This document shows positions 10,301-22,300 of a DNA stretch of 64,000 nucleotides, one piece after another; position 1 is the stretch's first letter, and every line of letters begins with the position of its first letter. Origin of the DNA: Crocodylus rhombifer (Eukaryota; Chordata; Crocodylia; Crocodylidae); the NCBI GenBank assembly GCA_038503035.1, contig JAVSML010024713.1:1-64000 (forward strand), given 5' to 3'. The position numbers were made by a program, and so were the translations under genes. Under the pieces are notes generated by a model. The model saw nothing but the letters and a program-made list of their open reading frames with translations, ran no database searches and was not told the origin of the DNA.

Positions 10301-13300
10301 TCTTTTATTGGCTGCAGCATTCCTTACAGAAAATAGGAGAAGGATACATTAGTTTTTGTTTTGTTTCAGGCCTGTAGCCTGAAAACAGTCACCAATGCAA
10401 AGTAAGATACTGAAGGAATTCTCTAAGAATTCAAGATGCTTCTGTTTAATTTGCATAACAAGTAGTAGAGAGATCACAAGAGAGTATGCCCTAATAGGTG
10501 TTTTATGAGGCGCAAGCCGTGACCAAATGCCTTTAACCCTCTCTATTATCTAGCCTCTTGGGATAGGAATGGAGTGTTAGGATCATAGTCCCACCTGAAG
10601 AGATGGAGAAACCCCTGGAAAAGCTGCTGCTTTATTATCTGGGCTGATTAGGCAGGGAAAAGTGGATGTTGAATGTTGCATTTGGGGGGAAAAAAAAAGA
10701 TGCTGATAATATGTACACAGTCTCTATTGTGCTGAATTACCCAGACTGATGGATCGCCTAAAGATTCCTAGTCATCAAAACAAAATATTAAACATTCCTC
10801 TTAAGCAGAGTAGTTTGGTAACTCTCTTTCTAGAAAAGTTCTCAAAACACTGCTCAGGCATTACTTTATCAACCAATGCATTTTGTTTCTCTCCCCTACC
10901 TTGGGGATCTTCAAAAGAAGACTGAACAAGCAGCTAGCTGGGGTTGTCTTTCCTGCCCGGGGCAGGTGGTCGAACTTGATGACCTACAGAGGTCCCTTCC
11001 CACCCTAACATCTATGAATCTATTAATCTGAAGCAAAACCAAGGAAGTGATTCTTCTGCTTTACTCAGTATTGGTGAGACTGCAGCTGGAGTACTGCGTC
11101 CAGTTCTGGGTGCCACACTTCAACAAGGATGTGGAAGAGCTTCTGGAGAGGCTGGACGTGTTCAAGTCAGCAGGTCCAGATGCTCTCCACCCCAGGGTGT
11201 TGAGGGAGCTAGCTGGGGTTATTGCAGGGCCCTTGGCATGGCTTTACAAGCACTTGTGGTGCTCAGGCCAGGTGCCAGAAAACTGGAAGATAGCTAATGT
11301 GGTCCCCATCTTCAAAAAAGGGAAGAGGGAGGACCCGGGCAACTATAGGCCCGTCAGTCTTACCTCTATCCTTGGGAAACTCTTTGAGAAGATCCTCAAG
11401 GAGCACATCTGTGATGGGCCGGCTTCAGGAATGATGCTCAAGGGCAACCAGTACGGTTTCATTAGGGGCGGGTCATGTCAGACCAACCTGATTGCCTTTT
11501 ATGATTAGGTCACAAAGGCAATGGATGCAGGTGTCGCCGTGGACGTTGTCTTTCTAGACTTCAGCAAGGCCTTTGACACCGTCTCCCACCCCATCCTCAT
11601 TAAAAAACTAGGTGGCTGTGGCATTGATGCCTACACAGTCAGATGGATTGCAGATTGGCTCAAGGGTCGTACTCAGAGGGTAGTGGTGGACGGGTCATAT
11701 TCAACCTGGGGGGAAGTGGGTAGCGGAGTCCCCCAGGGCTTGGTCCTTGGGTCTGCGGTGTTCAATTTCTTCATCAGCGATTTGGACGATGGGGTGAAAT
11801 GCAACCTGTTTAAATTCGCTGATGATACCAAAATCTGGGGTGAGGTGAGCATGCTAGTAGGGAGGGAAAGATTGCAGCAAGATCTGGATAGGTTACAGGA
11901 GTGGGCTAACATAAACAGGATGCGTTTCCATACTGACAAGTGCAGGGTGCTGCACTTAGGCTGTAGAAACCAGCTTATAGAATGGGAAACTCCCTTCCTG
12001 AGAGCACGGAGACAGAAAGGGATCTTGGACTCATTATTGACTCCAAGATGAACATGGGCCAACAATGCGGGGTCACGGTTGGCAGGGCTAACCGGACCTT
12101 GTCGTGCATCCACGGGTGCATCTCAAGTAGAGCCAGGGAGGTGATCCTCCCCCTCTATGCAATGTTGGTCAGGCCACAGCTGGAGTACTGCGTCCAGTTC
12201 TGTGCGCCCCATTTCAGGAGGGATGTGGACAACATTGAAAGGGTCCAGAGGAGGGCCACCCACATGATCTGGGGACAACAGGGCAGACCCTACATTGAAA
12301 GACTGCAAGACCTAAACCTGTTCAGCCTTCACAAGAGAAGGCTGAGGGGGGACCTGGTGACTGTCTATAAACTCACTAGGGGAGACCAGAAGGGTTTGGG
12401 GGAGACACTGTTTCCCCTAGTGCCCCTTGGCATGACAAGGAACAATGGACACAAATTATTGGAGAGTAGGTTTAGATTAGACATCCGCAAGAACTACTTC
12501 ACAGTTAGGGCGGCTAGGAGCTGGAACCAACTCCCAAGAGAAGTGGTGCTGGTTCCTACCCTGGGGATCTTTAAGAAGAGGCTTGATGCCTACCTGGCTG
12601 GACTCATTTGAGTTCAGTTTTTTCTCCTGCCCAGGCGGGGGGTCGGACTTGAAGATCTACAAGGTCCCTTCCGACCCGACTTCTATGATTCTATGAAAAG
12701 CTTGAGAGAGTCCAGAGAAGATCCACCCATATGATCAGAGATTTGCAAGGCAAGCCATATGTGGAAAGCCTGAGGGACTTGGGCCTCTTCAAAAAGAGAA
12801 GGTTGAGAGGGAACTTGGTAGCAGCTTACCGCTACATGAGGGCATACATCAAGGGCTCAGCGAACAATTATTCATCAGGGCACCCTTGGGGAAAACTAGC
12901 AGTAATGGCCACAAAGTCCTAGAAGAGCATTTCAGGCTTAACACTAGGAAAAACTTCACAGTTAAGGTGTCCAGACTGTGGAATATACTCCCTCCAGAGC
13001 TGGTGCAATTACCTACCCTGGAAATCTTCAAGAGGAGACTGGATGGTCACCTCACCGGGGTCACCTGACCCCAATTGTCTTTCCTGCCTAGTGCAGGGAG
13101 TCTGGACCCAACGATCATGTGAGGTCCCTTCCAGCCCTTACAATCTATGAATAGTGAACCTTTAGCTTTTGGGATCATTTTTTCAGTGTCCACTTGGCAC
13201 GTATTCTAAGAGTCTAAGTTCACCTCTGAGCCAAAATAAATGTCAAAGCTGTTTATAACACTAAACAAGAAGAAATGGGGGAGATGGAAACTCCAGGCAG

Positions 13301-16300
13301 GGATATTAATTATTTATTGGTTGATTTATTTATTTACAGTGTATTCCATTGACACAACTTCAGCTTTTACTGTCATGCTGTGGAATAGCTTGTTACAATG
13401 TGAATGAATAATACTTTTGTGGAGTACATGAAAACTCAAAATTTAGTCATTTTAGTAAAATTTAGTAATTGAGTAAAACTCAGTTCAGTAATTTCTTGAG
13501 CTGCATATAGATTCTTTCTCAGAAATTGCTCAGAAAAAACAGTAAAAGAAGATACTTGTATCTCTCAGAAATGTCCATATGCTGACATTTAATATTGTAA
13601 TGAAGTTGCTTTGAAGCCTGCTCAAAAATATACAGGGCCAAGCAGCCTCATCATCCTGGGTAGAACGTTTTGATGGTTTAATTTCAAACAACCGTGGGAT
13701 AAATAGATTAAATTATTGCAAGTATACATTGCCAAGAAGACCTTTCTCCCTCCCCCCCCCCAGGTATTTAAAGCTTTCATTGAGGAAATGTTTGGAACTT
13801 ACATGCTAGATTCAGCAGATATTCATATATACTCAAAATTTACTATGCTAGAACAGCAGTGAGATGATGCATTATTTATCCTAATTAAGAATAGAAGGCC
13901 TTGAAATGTAAAGAGTGTATGAGTGATTCTGCAGCCATAGTTCCATCAGATTAAAATAAAGGGTTTTATGAGCATTAGTGGCTAGGAGACCACTTGCACA
14001 GGCACGCAATAGTACGCCAATTGCATTGAGACAGTGGGCTTCACCTCCACGGCCCCTCTGATTTCCTACTCTATCTGGTTGTTGCTGCTACTGTAGCTGC
14101 TAACACCTCAAATCTCTGTTTCAACTATCTGCAAAAATATGTCAGGAGCACTGGTTGTCTTTGATTCTCATGCTGTTGGAAGATTTACCTGACTTACACA
14201 AGATCTAATGAAGATGAGGAAGGACGAGCAGGCTTCCTGAAGTGCCATGGCACTGCTAAGAAAGTAAGGCATACCACAGGAAAGTTAGTGTGGAGAAAAG
14301 TAAATGAAATATAAGAGAAGGACAGGAAGAGGGGAAGAACAAAGCAGGATAACCTATAGGCAATAGAGAGTACGTTCAACTGTTACATTTAGATTGACCT
14401 AATCCCCTGAATGTGCAGACATGTGGGAAGGTTAAATCAGTTAAAAACTGTGGGTCCAATCTAAATTAGTTCACCTGAAGAGGTGAACTAATTTAGATCA
14501 GAAATATGTTCGCATTCACACATTCAGGCTATGGTCTTTGTATGCCCCCCCTTCAACTGAGCCATTTTTAGCCTACCAACCACCCCCTCATTACCTTGCT
14601 TTTAGCTCTGCCAACCGCCTCAAACTTGTCAATGCCCTCTGCAGACCCTCTAGCCCCTCCCAGTCTTTCTTACTCCACGTTACTTATACTACTTTCTGGC
14701 ATAGCTCCCAGCACAGGCAAATGTCTGCACATGCTGCTCCTAATCTACAGTCATGCAGCTTAAAGTAAAGTGCATTATCATAGACTGGGTGTAGCACACA
14801 TCTGTATATACCCAAAAGAGAGCAGGAGTTGGAGTTGCAAAAGTAAATGTGTAGTTTAAGGACAAAGAAAAACAACTGGCCCTCACAAAAGGTATGATTC
14901 TGTTCCCATTGCTATCAAAGGCAAAACTCCCACTCACTTCAGTGGGAGAAGGATTATATGGCAGTCCATATGCACTGCCAGATAAAGCACAGACAGTTCA
15001 AATTTGATATTCATGTTTTCCCACTGCCTACTAGGAGGTAAAGGTAAGAGCTTATGGGGGTGGTTAGAATGCTCTTGGTCCTGGGCATGACCTAAACCTG
15101 CACCCTGCCAGGGATGGGTGGTTTGGTGGGGCTCCTAGTGGTGTGGGAACCCCCAGGAAATGCCAGGCCTGTTACCACCCCAGTGAAAGGTGAGCTGGAG
15201 CGCCTTATAACCCCAGCTCCTACCACCAGGTGGGTAACCCCATAGTAGGGCCAAAAAGGCAAACCCATGTGAAAGGGTGGACTAGATGCTCAAGAAGCCT
15301 GACTTTGAGGCACCCTTGACTTGTCAGTGCTGGGGCCAGGACCCAAGGTCAAAAGGGCCAGGGGCCCACCTTGAGGGACGCCCAGAGCTGAGGACCTGGG
15401 GTTCTGACTGGCTTTGGAGGTGAGGCCAGGGCTTGTGTGGCCAAAGGTCCCGGGGGGCCACACCCAAGAGGGCAAAGAGTGCAGGGAGCTAGGCAGCCCA
15501 GAATGAGGAGTAGGCTGCCTGATTGGAAGGATTCAGTTGGAGTGCAGACTGAAGGATTATGGGGCCCAGTATGGGGCTGGTGATGCTAAGAACTGTGATG
15601 CCATCTACAAGGCATGAGCTGCAGTGTAGGGGAGGTCAGGGCCACACATAGCACCCCCTGGCATCAGGGCTAGGGATGAGCAGCTTCCTTCTCTGCCCCA
15701 AGACAGACACAGTCCCACAAGCACCCATGACATGAGTTTTGCCTGTCAGCAGCCAGAGTTGCAGGGCCCCAGAACCCCTGCACCGATCTCCTTGAAAGCT
15801 GGCAGGCTTCATGGCCTCAGCAGGGGCTAGCAGGCCTGCAGCTTTCACCCTGCTGCGCCTTAACACGCACAGTCACCCAAGTCATGAGCTTTGCTTGTCC
15901 GCAGCTTGAAGTACAGTTTCCCCCAAACCCCTGCAACTATCTCCTTGAAACTCAGCAGGCTCTGTGGCCTCAGCAGGGGCTAGCATGCCTATAGTTTTGA
16001 CCCCACTGTGCCTTAACACATACACGTGATATGAGTTTTGCTTTCAAGACTTTGGGGAGCAGTTTCCCTAAACCCCCTGCACCCATCTCCATGAAACTTA
16101 GCAAGCTTTGTGGCCTCAGCAGGGCATATCATGCCTGCAGTTTTGACCTCACTGTGGCTGAACACATACACGTGACACAAGTTTTGCTTTCATGAACTTG
16201 GGTTTCAGTTTCCCCAAACCCCCTGCACCCATCTCCTTGAAGCTTGACAGGCTTCATGCCCTCAGAAGGAGCTACCATTCCTGCAAGTTTCATCCAAATC

Positions 16301-19300
16301 AGGCCAGCAATGACAAAGTTATAGGCTGTTTCAACCTTCCCCTTTATAGCCTATGGGCAAAACAGTGTCAAAATGACAAAACATTTCAACTCACCTCATT
16401 TTGTTTCGAGGATGTTTCAATGATATCGGTTTCATTTCAATTTTGCTGTTTGACCTCAAAACAAGTCAAAACAGTGTCGAAACAAAACTGGCAGCAAAAT
16501 TTCACACAGCCCTACTGAATATTCTCGCCTAATATGACCTGGTCTCTAGGCCTCTAACCATGTGCGTGGCCCTCCTTTGGACTCTCTTGAGCTTCTTCAC
16601 ATCCTTCCTGAAGCACGGTGCCCAGAACTGGACACAGAACTCCTGCTGTGGTCTCACCAAGACCAAGTAGAGAGAGAGGATAACATCCTTAGCCTTGCTT
16701 GAGATGCCTCGGTGGATGCATGCCACTGTTTGATTAGCTCTGACAGCTATGGCATCTCATTGGTGGCTCATGTTGATTTTGTTGTCTATCATGACACCCA
16801 GGTCTTGTTCAGTTGTGGTGCTTGCAAGCATAGCACTGCCAACCCTTTAAGTGTGTTGTGGATTATTTTTCCCCAGATGGAGAACTTTACATTTCTCTGT
16901 ATTAAATGATGAGGTCTGTGTGCCTGGATTATGAATCTTCAGGTTGTGAGCAGGAAATTAATTCTCCATATTGTGTATATGGTTCCATATCTCCTTTCTG
17001 TATTACCCACTTTGAGACTATACAACATCAGGTTTCTGGCAATTTTACCTTTCACTGGTCCACACTAGGTTAACTGTATCTAAAGTCTCTAGGTTGCAAA
17101 CATCATATCATTATGACATTCTGCATTTTCTGTAAACTTGCCAGAAGTTGGGTGCATCCAAAATCAAAATATCAATATTATACTTGTCTCTATTGTAGGC
17201 CTGGGACAATGTGTGTAAATAGATTTTATAGACATTGGGGCTGGAAGAGACCTTGCAAGATCATCTGGTCCAGCCCCTTGCCCCAGGGGCAGGAAGTCTT
17301 CTGGGGTCAAATGATCCCAGCAAGATAGGCATCCAGGTGTGTCTTAAAGATGTCCAGGGTAGGTACTTGCACCATTTCTGGGGTGAGTCTATTCCAGATT
17401 CTGGGGACTTGGATGGTAAAGAAATTTTCTCTTATGGTGAGCTTAAAATGGTCTTCCTGGAGTTTGTGACTATTAGACCTTGTCTTCCCTTGGGGTGCCC
17501 TGCTGAACAGATGTTTTCCCAGTTCTTGGTGTACACCCCTTATATACTTAGGCTGCCACCAAGTCCCACGAGAGCCTTTGCTTTTCCAGGCTGAAGAGTC
17601 CCATGCCTCTCAGCCTTTCCTCATAAGACTTGTTTTCTTGTTCTCTGATTATGCCTGTGGCTCTCCTCTGGACTCTCTCAAGCTTCTCCACGTCCTTCCT
17701 AAAGTGTAGAGTCCAGAACTGAATACAGTATGCCAGCACTCCTTATCAAGGCCAAATGCAGCAGGAGAATGACATCCTGGTTCTTGCTTGAGATGCATTA
17801 CTAGAGCCACCAGGCTATTGTTTGCTTTGCCAGTTGCGGCATTGCATTGGTGGCTCATGTTCATCTTCTGGTCAATCCTGACCCCCAAGTCTCTTTCGGT
17901 CATGGTGTTAGCAAGTGTAGCACTGCTGAGCCTATAGCTATGATGTGGATTCTTTTTTCCGAGGTGGAGCACCTTTCATTTCTCAGTGTTGAATGCCATC
18001 AGGTTTTGATCCGCTCACTTTGTGAGCCTGTCCAGGTTGACCTGTATTGCCAGCCTGTCCACTAATGTGACCACACTTCCCCATAATTTGGTGTCATCAG
18101 TGAATTTAGCCAGTCTGTGTCTGATATTTGAATTCAGATTGTTTGTAAATATGTTAAAAAGTACTGGTCCAAGTACGGAGCCTTGGGGCATACCACTGGT
18201 CACCACCTGCCATGTTGACATGGTTCCATTGACTATCAATATCTGGGTCTGACCACAGAGCCAGTTCTTGAGCCATTGGACTGTAAGATTGGCATGGCTG
18301 GAGTTCCCCAATTTAACCATGAGGACTTCATGGGAGACCAAGTCAAAGGCTTTTTTGAAGTCCAAATACATTACATCAACCTCTTCTTTGTCCACATGAT
18401 GCATTACCTGGTCAAAGAAGGAAATGAGGTTGGTCAGGCAGGACCTACCCACAACAAAGCCATGTTGGCTATCTTTCAAAATATTGCATTCCGTTAGCCT
18501 GTTGCTAATGGTTTCTTTGAATTTTTTTCTAATATCTTTCCAGAGATTTAGGTCAAACTGATTGGCTTGTAGTTTCCTGGATCTTCCTTCCTCCCTTACT
18601 TAAAGATGGGCACCACATTGGTCCTGTTCTAATCCTCAGGAAGCTCACCCAAGTGCCACGAGTTCTCAAATATCCTCACCATTGGCCGAGCTATGATGTC
18701 AACCAGTTCTTTTAGCACTCTTGGGTGCATTCCGTCCAGGCCAGGTAATCTCCCGAGGTCCCTTCCAGCCCTAATGTCTATGAAATCTATGAAATTTGTG
18801 GATGTCCGGCCTCTCAAAGTGTTCCCTCACGAGATCTTCACCAATGATGGGTGTGTGTTCTCCCATACCCTGGCAATCCTGCTTTTTGTTTGGCAGGGCA
18901 CCCTTGGGCTAGTGGAAGACCAATGCAAAGTAATCATTGAGGAGATTTGTTTTTTCCTGGGTGTCAGTTGTCAGCTGCCCATTTGGTTTAGCAAGGGTCC
19001 CATGTTGCCGTTGTTTTTCTTTTGACTACTCATATATCTGAAAAATGACTTTTTGTTGCCCTTGATTCCTGTAGCCAATATGAGTTTGGTTTTAGCCTTG
19101 GCTTCTTCCTAGTTTGCTCCTTACAGGTGCAGGCCAGTGCTGAGTAATCCTTCTTGGTGATGTTACCTGACTTCCAACCCTTGTAGGTTCTTCAGGTACA
19201 GGAAGTCTATAAGTCCTCTATTTAGCCATGTAGGCCCATTCCTTTTGCTACCTTTCCTGTGGGCTGGGATGGACTTCCCTTGTGCTTCAAGGGTTGACCA

Positions 19301-22300
19301 CCTTAAGGAGCAACCACTCCTTGTGGACTCTACTTTCTGTTTAGATCCTGGTTTCTCAGGGCCTTGGCAACCAGCCTCCTGAGCTTATGAAAGTCAGCTT
19401 TCCTAAAATCAAGGATTTCTGCATTGCTGACTGATTTGTCAGTTTTGTGATGGATAGAGAAAGTGATCAATTCATGATCGCTGTCTCCCAGCTTCCCTTC
19501 ATTTCTCAGGTCACCCACTAGATCAGGGGCAGGCAATTATTTTGAGAGGAGGGCCGCTTATTGAGTTTTGGCAAGCCATCGAGGGCTGCATGACAGGCAG
19601 TCAGGGGCAGATAAATATTATTTTTTAAAAATTTTTGTAGGGTCCCCATGGGCCAGATAGAATGACCTGACAGGCTTCATCCAGGTCATGGGCCGCATTT
19701 TGCCCACCCCTGCACTAGATCATCATCTTTGGCCAATACCAGATCCAGGCGCACCTTACCTCTTGTTGGCCCATAGAGTTCATCAGTGTAAGTGAAAAAG
19801 CTACTTGACCAATCAGATTTGGCAGAGTCCTTCTCCCATGAGATGTCAGGGTAGTTGAAGTCACCCATGACAACCGTGCACCAAGAGTGTGCAGCCTCTG
19901 CCAGTTCCCTTGCAAATATGTAACCCTCTTGGTTAGGAGGTCTGTAGTAGACTCCTACCAATATATCCCCTTCACTGTGTTCCCCCCTTCCCCCCCGTAA
20001 TCTAACCCAAAGCGTCTCAAGATGCCAAACTCCATTTGTAGGGAAGTGTACTGCTCCTTTACATACAGAGCTACACCCCCACCCTTTCTAGCAAGACAAT
20101 CCCTCCTGTACAAGGTATAGCCATCTAAACCTGTGGTCCTATAGGTAGAGTCACACCAGGTTTCTGTTATTACTATGAGATCACATTGATTTTTATTTAG
20201 CAGGAGGACCAGGTCCTCCTGTTTTGTTCCCCAGGCTCCTAGCATTTGTATACAGGCAGGTAAACCTGCCATTGGAGGTCCTGGGGTTCCCAGCACTCCT
20301 AAAAGAGTCCCGTCCCTGGGCTGGGGTACGAGTGAATTGGAGTGTGCCTTGTGCTTCATGACTTACTGATTCTGCAGTTGTTGCTAGGTAGGCTTGCACT
20401 GGTGGTTGTCCACCCATCCCCTGGTGAACTTAGTTTAAAACCCTGTTTAAAACCGTTGGCAGGCCCTAAATTCTTTCCTCTTATTTTCAAACAACTTCTT
20501 TTGTTTGTAACTGTGACCATCAAAGCCCTCTGTCTTTATTTTTAACTATTTTTTAACTTTGTAAGCTTGTGAAATAAATTAAGCTTCAATTTAAGAAAAG
20601 AAAATCACCCTCACTCCCCTGTGCTGCTTCTTCCTTCTCCTCCCCTTCTTTATAGGTTTTTCTGGCTTGTTTTTATTTTTTCAGTTTGTTTTTCTTTTTC
20701 TGGATACAGGGTGTTTTTCCTTGGGTCTGATTTCTTCTCCCTTCCTTCCTTGGTTTCACCGTGTTATTCTGTCCAGCTGAAATTCATCGCTAGACAGTAC
20801 AAACACACAAGGCCTATGAATTACTTATACAAGACTTTGTGCTCCTGGATGAACTTTAGTCTGTCTTCTTCCTTCTCATTAATCTTTCCCTTCTCTGTAT
20901 AGGGTATCTGGCCCTTCCTTTTCCCCCCTACCCTCCCCCAACATATCAGTGGATATCTACCTCCTAACACCACCCTTGTCTGGTGGAGGATCTAAATTCT
21001 GTTGTTGCTCTTGATGGCCCAACATTCTAATCCACAGAAGAGAAGCTCAGATCTCTTTTTACTTTTGTCACTGTTTGCAGATGTCTTAAGGAGCCTCTGA
21101 GAAAATGTCTCCTATAGACCCAACTCCAATCCAAGGCAACTATATTCCTCTTGGGTCCAATCCAGAAGTCAAAGGAAAGATCCTCTCTGATGGTAATAGG
21201 TATTGGATGAGCCTTCTCAGGAGAGAGCCATCAAACAAAATCCTCTGGGGTTATTTTTCCCTCCAGTTCTATCTGTAGTATATTTCTTTATTGTCCTGGC
21301 CTATCTTCCCCCTTGCAATGTGTTCCAGCCTCCTGTGTAATTTTCTATATATTGTATTTTTCCTGTTGACCTTTAACAGGAGGAAAAAATGCTGTTATGT
21401 AATGCATGCTGTATATTTATAGCTTGATACAGAGCATGTTTGACAAAATTAAAAGAAGCCTGGAAGGACATTGCTGGTATCTCATTAAATATTTTATAGG
21501 TTGCCATGCAAAGAAATGATCCTTCTGAAAGGTAGTTTCCCCCCACCTCCCCTTCTTAAGAAGCATTTGATTAAGCAGGTTCACCCATAATCATTGTAAC
21601 TTGTGGATTACCTAAAAATAACATCCAATTTCAAGTTAACACCTTCTCCCCTTACCTCCCACACATATACACCGTATCACCAGTTTCCATGGAAACCTAA
21701 TTGGAAAACTTATATATGCCAACCATGTCAAAGACAACTTTTCATGACAAGAAATTCACCTTGGATGCAATAAGAAAACACTGCTAAGCCTACACTGTTT
21801 TCAATGCGCTTGCTAAACAGCTTACTTGAGCAACCATGATAAAGTTTTTTCTTCATGAAAGAGCAGCACATGGTTAGTGAATTTTAGGACAAACCCTCTG
21901 TCTGAGACATTCCTACTGAGGAATGCACACCACTTTCCATCAAACTAGTATCTAAACAGAGCTGTTCTCAGATACTAGGTGCATTTACTGGATGATTTTA
22001 GGTGTTTCTGTTTTGGAGAGAAGGGGATAGGGGAGAGTTATTGCACTTAGTTGAAGGGCAATAATATGTGCCAAAGAGCCTGGTATTTTTCTTTTGATTA
22101 AGAATACATTTTTGATGCTTAAAGATCTTCTCCTCTGGTGTTGAGCAACCATGTTAAGCTTTAACAGAATTGTAAGGGACTCTTGTCAACTTATCTCAGT
22201 GTAATTCATCAATAGTTACAGGGGTGTAGGTTGTAGCTGTCTAAGGACATAGGCAGACAAGGTTCTTTGGGTAAATCTGATATCTTTTATTACACCAACT

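Larger units (their letters stand above)
17219..20360 (-). mobile_element. Long CR1 LINE, minus strand, endonuclease to 3' end
   Basis: Reading right to left: endonuclease (about 20300-19690), linker, RT (about 18820-18015), C-terminal region (about 17970-17550) and a 3' UTR ending near 17219 (complement of ggggctggaagagacc at its start). A 189-bp hAT MITE is inserted at 19524-19712. Frames are broken many times, so it is inactive. The 5' limit is uncertain; the sequence from 20360 to about 20590 could still be 5' UTR or ORF1 remnant. Confidence 0.88.
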
